A stretch of DNA of 15,378 nucleotides from Alphaproteobacteria bacterium (GCA_018820005.1 JAHJOS010000461.1:1-15378), one strand, 5' to 3'. Shown: positions 1 through 6,550, counted from the stretch's first letter. Translations and numbers: made by a program. The notes: generated by a model from the sequence alone, not told the origin.

Positions 1-489
1 TCCTCGACCAATCGCGACCGCTTTCAAGGCTATGCCGAGGGTTTGGCGGCCAACGGCATTACCAATATCGTTGTGGAAACCGGCAATTACTCGCGTCCCG
101 ATGCGGAGGCTGCTGCGCGCAAGATGCTGTCGCGTCTCGATCGCCCCGAGGCCATTTTTGTCGCCAATGACCACATGGCCGTTGCCGTCATGGATGTGGC
201 GCGCCACGAGTTCGGTATCCAGATTCCCCAAGACCTGTCCATTGTCGGTTACGATGATGTCGGCCCGGCGCGCTGGACCTCCTATGGCATCACCACCATG
301 AGCCAGCCGCTCAAGCGAATGGTGGAATCCACAGTCGATATCCTGATGGATCAGATCGCCAGCGGCGAGATCGAGGCCGAGCACCGCATCCTCAATGGCG
401 ATCTTATCGTACGCACGTCGGCCCGACTGCCCAAGGCCGGCGTTGTCGAGATTGACGGCCGCTCGATCTATCGGCCCAAGGAGGCGTGA
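1..489 (+). CDS. LacI-family transcriptional regulator, 5'-truncated by window edge
   Basis: The frame is open from base 1 to the TGA at 487-489 and gives the last 162 residues of a LacI/GalR-type repressor. What is visible is the C-terminal half of the periplasmic-binding-protein-like effector domain: an opening segment with R..GY.EGL, then AIFVANDHMAVAVMDVA, then the hallmark DLSIVGYDDVG stretch, and the closing TTMSQPLKRMVESTVDIL segment that leads to the dimerising tail. The N-terminal DNA-binding helix-turn-helix lies outside the window. Family members bind palindromic operators with a central CG and respond to a small ligand, often a sugar or polyol. The next gene is 133 bp downstream on the same strand, with a candidate operator in between, so this protein is the natural regulator of the cluster that follows. 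The family call is firm; the ligand is unknown. Confidence 0.93.
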   Translation, partial: SSTNRDRFQGYAEGLAANGITNIVVETGNYSRPDAEAAARKMLSRLDRPEAIFVANDHMAVAVMDVARHEFGIQIPQDLSIVGYDDVGPARWTSYGITTMSQPLKRMVESTVDILMDQIASGEIEAEHRILNGDLIVRTSARLPKAGVVEIDGRSIYRPKEA

Positions 490-561
490 CCGTGGTTCAG
501 CGCGTTTTCCCAACCGTGCCGGAGGATCTGCTCAAGGCGTCGGCGCGCCCAGCGCGCGCTA

Positions 562-575
562 TGCATACGAATGCA
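562..575. promoter_or_regulatory. Candidate LacI-type operator upstream of the cupin gene
   Basis: TGCATACGAATGCA is a 14-bp near-palindrome, 6 of 7 base pairs symmetric, centred on CG. It lies in a locally AT-rich stretch 47 bases before the cupin start codon. It matches the site at 3941-3954 at 12 of 14 positions. A central CG is typical of LacI-family operators, and a LacI-family gene ends 73 bases upstream. Binding by that protein is inferred. Confidence 0.6.
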
Positions 576-622
576 ATTTTCTATCCCATTTAACCCGCTT
601 TTGTGACTGAAAGGAAATTCAG

Positions 623-1660
623 ATGACCAAGTGGAGCCAGTCCGAAATGGACAAGCGCCTCGTCCGCTATGCAGACCTCAAGGGCTTGCGCAACGCGTTC
701 ATCGACGCGCGCACGCCTGGGTCGGACCGTAAGGAGAATTTCACCATCATTGGCCCCGGCGTGTCGGAGAACCCGGCACAGGTGGTGCACATCCCCGAGG
801 CGCATGGTTTCAATTTCGGTGCCGCGCGGCAGCCTTTCGGCTGCACCAATTCCCAGCACAGCCATCTGACCGCGGAGACCTTCCTGGTCCATACCGGCAA
901 GTGGCGTTTCGTCTTCGGTGCCAACAAGGACGAAGGGTATCTCGACGTCGAACCGGGTGACGTGGCAACGGTACCAACGCATATGTTCCGTGGCTTCGAA
1001 AAGCGCGACGAGGGTACCGGCTTCCTCGCCGTGGTGCTTGGTCACGACGATCCGGGCAAGGTGGTCTGGGCGCCATCGGTGTTCAAGATGGCCGAGGATT
1101 TCGGCCTCAAGCTGCTCAAGGGCGGCAAGCTGGTCGATACCACCATCGGCGAAACCGTGCCCGCAGGCGCTGAACTGGAACAGCCGCCGAGCGCCGAAAA
1201 ACTCAAGGAATTGGCAACCCCGCCAATGGCGGAACTTGCCCAATACTATCTGCCGCACGCCAAGATGGCCGGCAATCCCGGCTCACCGCTGGCCGGGGAG
1301 GGGGTAGAGGAAGCCGCGTTGATCGGCGACGTCGCTGCCGGTGACGGCTTTGCCGCCGGGCCGATCGTGGGCCATTGGCAGCATGGTTTTGCCCTGCGCC
1401 GCCTCAAGCTCGAGACTGGTGCCGTTGTGCCGCTGCACAGCCGTGTCGAGCAGGAAGTGATCTTCGTCCAATCAGGCACGCTTGAAGTCAACTGGGCCGA
1501 TGGCAGCATCATCATGGGTGCCGGCGACACGCTGACGGTGCCGATTGGCCTGGCACACGGCTTCCGCAACCCTGCTTCGGCTGATGCCATTGCCTTTGTT
1601 ATCCGTGGCGCTGCGGCCCCTGCTGCACCGGTTTGGGCCACCGCTCAGGCGGCCGAATAG
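623..1660 (+). CDS. Bicupin (two cupin domains), function unknown
   Basis: A 345-residue protein with two cupin beta-barrels. The first (about residues 60-140) has a textbook metal site: H79, H81 and E85 in the pattern HxHx3Ex6G, and H120 in the second motif, GDVATVPTHMFRGF. The second (about 245-330) has GDTLTVPIGLAHGFRN with H312 and also H272 and E278, but the second histidine of its HxH pair is R274, so its metal site looks incomplete. Cupins of this layout include dioxygenases, isomerases and sugar-modifying enzymes; it does not look like gentisate dioxygenase beyond the shared fold. The start is the ATG at 623, with AAGGA about 9 bases upstream. It is first in a likely two-gene operon with the RraA-like gene 69 bp downstream and has a LacI-type operator candidate in its promoter region. 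A soluble, metal-dependent catabolic enzyme is likely; the substrate cannot be named. Confidence 0.85.
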   Translation: MTKWSQSEMDKRLVRYADLKGLRNAFIDARTPGSDRKENFTIIGPGVSENPAQVVHIPEAHGFNFGAARQPFGCTNSQHSHLTAETFLVHTGKWRFVFGANKDEGYLDVEPGDVATVPTHMFRGFEKRDEGTGFLAVVLGHDDPGKVVWAPSVFKMAEDFGLKLLKGGKLVDTTIGETVPAGAELEQPPSAEKLKELATPPMAELAQYYLPHAKMAGNPGSPLAGEGVEEAALIGDVAAGDGFAAGPIVGHWQHGFALRRLKLETGAVVPLHSRVEQEVIFVQSGTLEVNWADGSIIMGAGDTLTVPIGLAHGFRNPASADAIAFVIRGAAAPAAPVWATAQAAE

Positions 1661-1678
1661 GCCTGCGTATTGAACATC

Positions 1679-1707
1679 GCCCTTCCCGGGATCGCGCTGG
1701 GGAGGGC
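1679..1707 (+). other. Intercistronic RNA hairpin between cupin and RraA-like genes
   Basis: GCCCTTCCC (1679-1687) pairs with GGGGAGGGC (1699-1707), a nine-pair stem with one G-U and an 11-base loop. It sits in the short spacer 22 bases before the downstream ATG and leaves the ribosome site at 1718-1726 free. No T-run follows, so it is not a standard terminator. It may separate expression levels or protect the upstream message; that is inference. Confidence 0.4.
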
Positions 1708-1729
1708 ATCTGCTTTTGAGGAGAAGCCC

Positions 1730-2431
1730 ATGCCGACCATCGATCCAGAAATTCTGACTGCCTTGCGCCAGGCCGATACACCCACCGTGTGCAACGCGCT
1801 CGAGCATGTCATGGGCGGCCGGACTGCGGAGGGTTTTACCAAGACACCTGTCGTGTGTGCGGACCCCTCATTGTCGCCGGTCGTGGGTTTTGCCCGTACT
1901 GCCAAGATACGTGCTTCTTCGCCGGCCCAGCGGCCAGCGGCAGAAGTGCGCGCTTTGCGCATGGCCTATTACGACTATGTGGCGGCGGGTGAGGGCCCCA
2001 ATGTCGTGGTGATCGAGGACACCGACTTTCCGCACGTTATCGGCGGTTTCTGGGGCGAGATGCAGGTCGCCCAGCACAAGGGGCTCTGCATTGCCGGCAC
2101 GCTGACCAACGGCGTGCTGCGCGATCTGGGCATGCTCGATGAAGGCTATCAGGTAATTGCCGGCGCTGTTGGGCCCAGCCATGCCTTCGTGCATGTCACC
2201 GAGATTGACTGCCCGGTCACCGTCTTTGGCATGGCGGTACGCCCCGGCGACCTGGTCCATGCCGACCGCCATGGCGGCGTTGTCATTCCGGCCGAACACA
2301 TCGCGCGCATGGCCTGGGCCATCGACGTGGTGATGCGCAAGGAAGTGCCGATCCTTACCGCGGCCCGTGCCCCCGGCTTTACGGTCGAAAAGCTCAGGGC
2401 TGCGTGGCTTGAGGCCGACAAGATTACCTGA
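1730..2431 (+). CDS. RraA-like protein (HMG/CHA aldolase family)
   Basis: A 233-residue member of the RraA / 4-hydroxy-4-methyl-2-oxoglutarate aldolase superfamily. Diagnostic segments are TPTVCNALE near the N-terminus (18-25), GGFWGEMQ (105-112), GTLTNGVLRDLG (123-134) with the conserved R131-D132 pair that binds metal and substrate in the aldolases, and RPGDLVHADRHGGVVIP (171-187). The superfamily includes metal-dependent retro-aldolases and oxaloacetate decarboxylases that release pyruvate, and RraA proper, an RNase E inhibitor. The aldolase-type R-D pair and the catabolic setting favour an enzyme. The frame is open further upstream, but the ATG at 1730 is preferred because GAGGAGA ends a few bases before it. 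It follows the cupin gene and converges on the HisD-like gene. Family firm; reaction inferred. Confidence 0.88.
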   Translation: MPTIDPEILTALRQADTPTVCNALEHVMGGRTAEGFTKTPVVCADPSLSPVVGFARTAKIRASSPAQRPAAEVRALRMAYYDYVAAGEGPNVVVIEDTDFPHVIGGFWGEMQVAQHKGLCIAGTLTNGVLRDLGMLDEGYQVIAGAVGPSHAFVHVTEIDCPVTVFGMAVRPGDLVHADRHGGVVIPAEHIARMAWAIDVVMRKEVPILTAARAPGFTVEKLRAAWLEADKIT

Positions 2432-2460
2432 CTGGCCGTCGCTTGAACTTACGCCATCCG

Positions 2461-2487
2461 CGGTATTATCCCGGTCTTCGCCGGGGT
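2461..2487. repeat. REP-like palindromic element, copy 1
   Basis: CGGTAT is followed by an imperfect stem of ATCCCGG and CCGGGGT around the loop TCTTCG. It lies 30 bases after the RraA-like stop codon. The element at 5970-5995 has the same CGGTAT lead and a CCCGG/CCGGG core and is also placed just after a gene. Short GC-rich palindromes of this type are common as dispersed extragenic repeats in alphaproteobacteria. It may also help end the + strand message. Confidence 0.45.
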
Positions 2488-2518
2488 GAGATCGAGTAGT
2501 CAGCCATATCTGCAGTGC

Positions 2519-2545
2519 AAAAAGGGCCGGTGCTTCCACCGGCCC
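2519..2545 (-). terminator. Rho-independent terminator of the HisD-like gene
   Basis: Read on the - strand, a perfect nine-pair stem GGGCCGGTG/CACCGGCCC with a four-base loop begins 5 bases after the dehydrogenase stop codon and is followed directly by five T residues (the AAAAA at 2519-2523 on +). The stem is stable and the T-run is in the right place for the - strand. On + the hairpin is followed by TGTTGTC, so it would be a weaker terminator for the converging RraA-like gene. Confidence 0.8.
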
Positions 2546-2550
2546 TGTTG

Positions 2551-3849
2551 TCAGGCGCTCTTTTTGGCCTGCATACGGTCCAGCCGTAACTGGGCAGCAC
2601 GCCGGTGTCCCTCAAGACCTTCGCTTGCAGACTGACGGGCAGCCGGTGGGGCAACGGCGGCAACACCGCGTTCGTCGAGCCACTGATGGGTGGCGATCTT
2701 GACATATGCACCGACCCACAGGCCGCCCGTATAGGCGCCGGCACCCATTGTGGGCAGGGTGTGGTTGGTGCCGCTGCACTTGTCGGAATAGACCACGCTG
2801 GCCAGTTCGCCGATGAACAGGCTGCCATAGTTGCGCAGCTTGAGAGCAAAGGCCTTGGCGTCGGCGGTATGGACCTGCAGGTGCTCGGCGGCGATCAGAT
2901 CGGAATAGGCGATCATGGCAGCTTCGTCGTCGCAGACGGTGATTTCGCCATAGTTGATCCAGGCCTCGCGGGCTGTGGTGGCGGTCGACAGTGTCGCCAG
3001 CTGGGCCTCGACCTGCTGCAAGGTCGCTTCCGCAAGAGCGCGGTCGGTGGTGATCAGGCCAACGCGGGTGCGGATGTCGTGCTCGGCCTGCGCCAGCATG
3101 TCGGTGGCGATCATCTCAGCGTCGCCGGTCGCGTCAGCAACTATGAAAATCTCTGATGGTCCAGCGAGTTGGTCGATGCCGACGGGGCCAAAGACCTGAC
3201 GCTTGGCCTCGTTGACGAAGGCATTGCCTGGGCCGACGATCTTGTTGACGGCCGGGACGCTTTGCGTGCCATACGCCATGGCAGCGATGGCCTGCGCCCC
3301 GCCGATGCGGAAGATGCGGTCGGCGCCCGATAGATGGCAGCCGGCGATCATGGCTTTGTGAGCGTTGGGTGGCAGACATGCGATCACCTCGTCCACGCCT
3401 GCCACTTTGGCCGGCACAATGGTCATGATCGGCGCCGAGAGCAGCGGGTAGCGGCCGCCCGGCACGTAGCAGCCGATGCGCTGAATGGGAATGACGCGGT
3501 GACCCATATGGACGCCGGGCAAGGTTTCCACTTCAAGCGGCAGGATGGTGGCGAGCTGCACCTGTGCAAATTTGCGCACGTTGTCGATGGCAAATTCGGT
3601 GTCCTTGCGGGTCTGTGGATCGAGTTCGGCCAGCGCCTGTTCGCGCTCCGCCTGGCTGACCTCGAAGACCTCAAGATCGGACTTGTCGAACTTGGCCGAA
3701 TACTCGCGAACCGCTGCGTCGCCATTCTGGCGAACATTGGCAATGATCTCGCTGACCAGAGTTTCAACCGGCGCATTGTCGCTCAACGATGAGCGTTCGG
3801 GGGCTTTGACATAGGTAACGCCGGGGAAGGGCGAAGCGGATTGGCTCAT
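2551..3849 (-). CDS. Histidinol-dehydrogenase-family NAD-dependent dehydrogenase (catabolic paralogue)
   Basis: A 432-residue protein of the HisD family. The catalytic and zinc residues are in place: Q255 and H257 in LAQAEHD, E322-H323 in AEHLQVH, D356 in YSDKCSGTNHTLPT, and H415 near the C-terminus. Other landmarks are GCYVPGGRYPL (126-136), FRIGGAQAIAAMAYGT (180-195) and VGPGNAFVNEAKRQVFG (205-221). No other histidine gene is nearby, so it is unlikely to be the biosynthetic HisD. The GGRYPL form resembles, from memory, HisD paralogues that oxidise polyols, such as the sulfopropanediol dehydrogenase HpsN; that comparison is an inference. The ATG at 3849 is preferred to upstream ATGs (open to 3945) because GAGAG precedes it and the extension crosses the operator region. 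It is a lone - strand gene with its own terminator, divergent from the hydrolase. Confidence 0.87.
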   Translation of the reverse strand: MSQSASPFPGVTYVKAPERSSLSDNAPVETLVSEIIANVRQNGDAAVREYSAKFDKSDLEVFEVSQAEREQALAELDPQTRKDTEFAIDNVRKFAQVQLATILPLEVETLPGVHMGHRVIPIQRIGCYVPGGRYPLLSAPIMTIVPAKVAGVDEVIACLPPNAHKAMIAGCHLSGADRIFRIGGAQAIAAMAYGTQSVPAVNKIVGPGNAFVNEAKRQVFGPVGIDQLAGPSEIFIVADATGDAEMIATDMLAQAEHDIRTRVGLITTDRALAEATLQQVEAQLATLSTATTAREAWINYGEITVCDDEAAMIAYSDLIAAEHLQVHTADAKAFALKLRNYGSLFIGELASVVYSDKCSGTNHTLPTMGAGAYTGGLWVGAYVKIATHQWLDERGVAAVAPPAARQSASEGLEGHRRAAQLRLDRMQAKKSA

Positions 3850-3940
3850 CACATGGCTCTCGATCAGATGCAGCATAAGGGACGGAATGGTGCTCAGCAC
3901 GTGACGCCGGACAATGACGCAACCACTGATGATTTCATCT

Positions 3941-3954
3941 TGCATACGTATTCA
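3941..3954. promoter_or_regulatory. Candidate LacI-type operator in the divergent hisD-like/hydrolase promoter
   Basis: TGCATACGTATTCA is symmetric at 6 of 7 base pairs, with a perfect ATACGTAT core. It differs at only two positions from the site before the cupin gene at 562-575. It lies between two divergent genes, 91 bases from the dehydrogenase start and about 55-70 from the hydrolase start, where one bound repressor could control both. Confidence 0.6.
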
Positions 3955-3957
3955 AAA

Positions 3958-3979
3958 TTTGCCAGAGTTTTTTGGCAAA
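3958..3979. promoter_or_regulatory. Inverted repeat TTTGCCA-N8-TGGCAAA
   Basis: A perfect seven-base inverted repeat with an eight-base, T-rich spacer starts 3 bases after the candidate LacI operator. It could be a second regulator's site or, in the transcript of the hydrolase gene, a leader hairpin. No family could be assigned. Confidence 0.35.
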
Positions 3980-4024
3980 ACCGGTTCTGGCGCCTTGCCG
4001 GGGCGGTTTATGCGGCGAGCGATA

Positions 4025-5950
4025 ATGAACAAGCCAATTCCCAGGTTGATCGAGCAGGGGCGTGCAGCTTCGACACAGGTGCCCCTGTTGCTGCTGCCGG
4101 GCACGCTGTGCGACCGGCGCCTGTTCGCGCCGCTGCTCGAGCATCTCAAGGTGCCGGCAATAGTGGCCGATATGACCGGCGCAACGACTACCTCCGAACT
4201 TGCCGCACGCATCCTGCGCGACGCACCGGACCGCTTTTCGCTGCTGGGCTTTTCGCTTGGTGGCATTGTGGCACTGGAGATGATGGCGCAAGCGCCCGAG
4301 CGTATCGTGGCTCTCGCGCTGCTCGACACCACGGGGCGGCCAGATCCGGCGGCCAATGCCGCAACGCGCCGCGCTGTCGTCGCCGCGGCGCGCGCCGGGG
4401 GCGTAGACGGCTATATCACCGATTCCTGGAGCCGCCTGGTCTCGCCTGCCAATGCGCGGCGCGCCGATCTGCGTGATACGCTGCTGGCGATGGCGCGAGA
4501 CGGGGGAGCCGAGCTGCTCGCCAGCCAGTCCGAAGTAGCCATACACCGGCAGGACAGTCGGCCGCGGCTTGGAGCCATCGCCGTGCCAACGCTGATCCTG
4601 GCCGGCGAGGACGAACAGGTTTGTCCGCTGCCTGCTCATGACGAACTGGCAATCGGTATTGCCGGTGCGCAGTATTTTACCATTCCACAAGCCGGGCACT
4701 TTGCCCCGCTTGAAAATCCGGCAGCAGTGGCGCGTCATGTGCGCCAGTGGCTGGCGCGGAGCGACACACCCAAAGCCATTCTGGCAGACGACCAAGGAGC
4801 GATCATGAGCGACAGCGACACCAACCCCAAGTCAAAGGGCGGTTCTGCCGCGATTCGCCAGGAAGACGTGCTGCAGGTGGAGCGGCGGGACTATCCCGAC
4901 CTCGCGCCGACGGACCGCCCGCGCAGCCAGTCGCTCGATGGCTTTGACGACATCTACACCGACATTGTCGACTACATCATCCGCTGCACCCACAAGATCT
5001 GGGACGAGCGCGATATCGGGCTGATTTACACCCACTACACCCATAACTGCGTGCTCTATGGCACAACCGGTACCATCTATAATCGCGAGGATGTGGTGCG
5101 GGACACCATCCAGCGCTTGGTCAGCTTTCCCGAGCGCCGCGGCATGGGGACCCAGGTCATCTGGAACGGCAATGACAAGGACGGCTTCTACACCAGCCAT
5201 CTGGTAACCGGTTCAGGCCGCCACACCCAGTATGGTCACCTCGGTCAGCCGACCGGCAGGCCCTTCGTCAGCCGCACGATTGCCGACTGCATGGTGCACC
5301 GCAACAAGATCTACCGCGAATGGGTGGTGGCTGATCAGATGGCGATCATCAAGCAGCTTGGGCTCGACCCCAACCTCTTCGCCATGCGCACCGCCAAGGC
5401 CAAGTTCGACGCCGGTCTGGTGTCGCTCGATATCGGCGAAAACCGCCGTTTCCTGGGCCAGACTCCGCCAGCCGAAGCCGCCGATACCAGCCTCGCGCAT
5501 AACGATATCGAAGCCCAGACCATCGAGATGCTGCATGATGTGTTCGTCAAGCGCATGTTCGGCCGTATCGCCCGCGACTATGCGCCCAATGCGCAGTATC
5601 ACGGCCCGCTGATGAAGGAGCTCTATGGTGTCGCCGCCATCATTCACCAGCATCTTGGGCTGATCGGTTCGATCCCCGACGCGTCCTACGAAATCCAGCA
5701 CTTGGCCTCAAACCCCTGCGAAGAGGGGGGCACCAAGGTCGCCGTGCGCTGGATCATGGAAGGCCATCACCTCGGCTATGGTATTCTGGGTGAACTGGGA
5801 GATCCGACCGGCAAGCGGGTCCAGGTGATGGGCATGAGCCATTACCACTGGAAGGATGGCAAGATTTTCGACGAGTGGACAGTCTATGACGAGTTGAGCC
5901 TTTTGGTGCAGGTCAAGCTTGGCCAAATGGTCGACGGCTCGTTGCAATAG
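4025..5950 (+). CDS. Alpha/beta hydrolase fused in frame to a SnoaL-like protein
   Basis: The frame runs 641 codons from the ATG at 4025 to the TAG at 5948-5950. Residues 1-245 are a complete alpha/beta hydrolase: LLLLPGTLCD (21-30) as the oxyanion segment, nucleophile S77 in GFSLGG, the acid D196 in LAGEDEQV and H225 in PQAGHFAPLE, giving the full triad. Residues 261-641 are the SnoaL-like protein described separately. No stop codon separates the halves. Joining is by a 15-residue linker whose codons contain a strong ribosome site and an ATG, which suggests two genes whose stop was lost. Start: a second ATG at 4010 has the purine-rich GGGGCGG before it and cannot be excluded; the frame is open back to 3914 but that part overlaps the candidate operator. 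The hydrolase could cleave an ester, lactone or C-C bond; the substrate is unknown. Confidence 0.75.
   Translation: MNKPIPRLIEQGRAASTQVPLLLLPGTLCDRRLFAPLLEHLKVPAIVADMTGATTTSELAARILRDAPDRFSLLGFSLGGIVALEMMAQAPERIVALALLDTTGRPDPAANAATRRAVVAAARAGGVDGYITDSWSRLVSPANARRADLRDTLLAMARDGGAELLASQSEVAIHRQDSRPRLGAIAVPTLILAGEDEQVCPLPAHDELAIGIAGAQYFTIPQAGHFAPLENPAAVARHVRQWLARSDTPKAILADDQGAIMSDSDTNPKSKGGSAAIRQEDVLQVERRDYPDLAPTDRPRSQSLDGFDDIYTDIVDYIIRCTHKIWDERDIGLIYTHYTHNCVLYGTTGTIYNREDVVRDTIQRLVSFPERRGMGTQVIWNGNDKDGFYTSHLVTGSGRHTQYGHLGQPTGRPFVSRTIADCMVHRNKIYREWVVADQMAIIKQLGLDPNLFAMRTAKAKFDAGLVSLDIGENRRFLGQTPPAEAADTSLAHNDIEAQTIEMLHDVFVKRMFGRIARDYAPNAQYHGPLMKELYGVAAIIHQHLGLIGSIPDASYEIQHLASNPCEEGGTKVAVRWIMEGHHLGYGILGELGDPTGKRVQVMGMSHYHWKDGKIFDEWTVYDELSLLVQVKLGQMVDGSLQ
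4794..4799 (+). promoter_or_regulatory. Strong internal ribosome binding site before the SnoaL-like part
   Basis: AAGGAG lies five bases before the ATG at 4805, close to the ideal for free translation start. The overlapping hydrolase codon is CAA (4793-4795). A single C-to-T change there would give TAAGGAG, the common overlap of a stop codon with a ribosome site, so the arrangement looks like two coupled genes that have lost the stop. Confidence 0.7.
4805..5950 (+). CDS. Two-domain SnoaL-like (NTF2 fold) protein, likely also made from its own start
   Basis: A 381-residue protein with two NTF2/SnoaL-like units. Unit 1 (about 48-190) contains DIYTDIVDYIIRCTHKIWDE, YTHNCVLYGTTGTIYNRE and the closing NKIYREWVVADQMAIIKQLG. 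Unit 2 (about 235-375) contains FVKRMFGRIARDYAPNAQYH and the closing KIFDEWTVYDELSLLVQV. Both units end with the typical pattern in which a K-I-x-x-E-W strand is followed by an Asp and a hydrophobic helix. The N-terminal 40 residues are polar and probably flexible. SnoaL-type proteins include polyketide cyclases, hydratases and isomerases, and many are uncharacterised. It has its own ATG with AAGGAG in front, so free protein is likely even though the hydrolase frame reads through. It probably works on an intermediate of the same pathway as the hydrolase, cupin and dehydrogenase. Confidence 0.78.
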   Translation: MSDSDTNPKSKGGSAAIRQEDVLQVERRDYPDLAPTDRPRSQSLDGFDDIYTDIVDYIIRCTHKIWDERDIGLIYTHYTHNCVLYGTTGTIYNREDVVRDTIQRLVSFPERRGMGTQVIWNGNDKDGFYTSHLVTGSGRHTQYGHLGQPTGRPFVSRTIADCMVHRNKIYREWVVADQMAIIKQLGLDPNLFAMRTAKAKFDAGLVSLDIGENRRFLGQTPPAEAADTSLAHNDIEAQTIEMLHDVFVKRMFGRIARDYAPNAQYHGPLMKELYGVAAIIHQHLGLIGSIPDASYEIQHLASNPCEEGGTKVAVRWIMEGHHLGYGILGELGDPTGKRVQVMGMSHYHWKDGKIFDEWTVYDELSLLVQVKLGQMVDGSLQ

Positions 5951-5969
5951 GCCGCTGCCACACTCACAA

Positions 5970-5995
5970 CGGTATCCCCGGCTAGGCCGGGGATA
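5970..5995. repeat. REP-like palindromic element, copy 2
   Basis: After CGGT, a perfect ten-pair stem TATCCCCGGC (5973-5982) and GCCGGGGATA (5986-5995) encloses a three-base loop, 22 bases after the SnoaL-like stop. It resembles the element at 2461-2487. It could end transcription of the upstream gene although no T-run follows. It stands next to a decayed gene fragment, so it may mark a rearrangement junction. Confidence 0.5.
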
Positions 5996-6021
5996 GCTAG
6001 CCAAGAGAGGCAAGCATTCCA

Positions 6022-6297
6022 ATGGCGGCTGCTCTGGCTGATCCGCACTTGATCTGTCACTATGTGCGGGCGCTGACCGCCTTGCGGCGCGCGCATCCTG
6101 CACTGATCTAGGGCGGCTACGCCGATCTGGCGCCCGACGATGGAAGGCCCCTTGTCTACACCCGAACCCTGGGTGAGCAGACCATTCTGGTGGCGCTCAA
6201 TTTCTCCCGCGACAGTATCGATTTTACCGTGCCGGGTGGCAGGGGAGAATGTCTACTGGCCAGCGTGGAATGCCCGGACAGTTCCGCCGGCTGCTGA
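6022..6297 (+). pseudogene. Decayed C-terminal remnant of a GH13 alpha-glucosidase
   Basis: Read in the frame of 6022, this stretch encodes ALADPHLICHYVRALTALRR followed by AHPALI, an in-frame TAG at 6109-6111, then GGYADLAPDDGRPLVYTR and GEQTILVALNFSRDSIDFTV, ending at a TGA at 6295-6297. This is the characteristic tail of family 13 alpha-glucosidases: the last barrel helix (xxYRxLIALRxxHPAL) followed by the C-terminal beta domain with the LVxxNFS strand. The catalytic barrel is missing and there is no sign of it upstream, where the SnoaL-like gene ends. The TAG replaces the position where family members usually have Tyr or a similar residue before G-x-Y/F. So this is a dead fragment left by a deletion or insertion. 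Family members hydrolyse maltose- or sucrose-type alpha-glucosides. Confidence 0.8.
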
Positions 6298-6534
6298 CCC
6301 TTCCCGGGTGGTCAGCACATATCATCGGGTTTTGAGCAGCGAGCGCGGCCGTGATCGCCATCAACGGGGCCTGAATGCCGGAACTGTGCGCCTTTGAGAC
6401 GCATCGTCCGCCATAAGGGCCTGACCAGCGGGGCCCGACACAGGTGAGGGCGAAAGCCAGATGTATCGCCGACTGTCCGGGTATATCTATTGGGCTGCCC
6501 CCTTTATTGCTCGCCGTACCTGCGCTAGCGTCGG
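6298..6534. other. Non-coding spacer before the RpiR regulator
   Basis: No credible gene was found on either strand. The short frames here lack recognisable motifs. It separates the alpha-glucosidase remnant from the regulator and should contain the rpiR promoter, but no convincing -35/-10 pair could be picked out by eye. Confidence 0.5.
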
Positions 6535-6550
6535 TGAAACCACAGTTTCG
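6535..6550. promoter_or_regulatory. Candidate RpiR autoregulatory operator
   Basis: TGAAACCACAGTTTCG contains the inverted repeat GAAAC-N4-GTTTC. It is identical at 13 of 16 positions to the site at 7474-7489 in front of the TRAP operon. It ends 11 bases before the regulator's start codon, next to the ribosome site, so binding would be expected to block expression of the regulator's own gene. Confidence 0.55.

Noticed and set aside
590..1258. Long open frame antisense to the cupin gene
   Set aside because: It has no recognisable motif and mirrors a well-supported gene; long antisense frames are expected in high-GC DNA.
3914..4024. Upstream extension of the hydrolase frame
   Set aside because: It overlaps the candidate operator and inverted repeat, has no homology to hydrolases and no ribosome site.
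6140..6397. Small + frame in the scar region
   Set aside because: The adjacent frame (6022-6297) shows clear alpha-glucosidase homology, so this one is a shadow.
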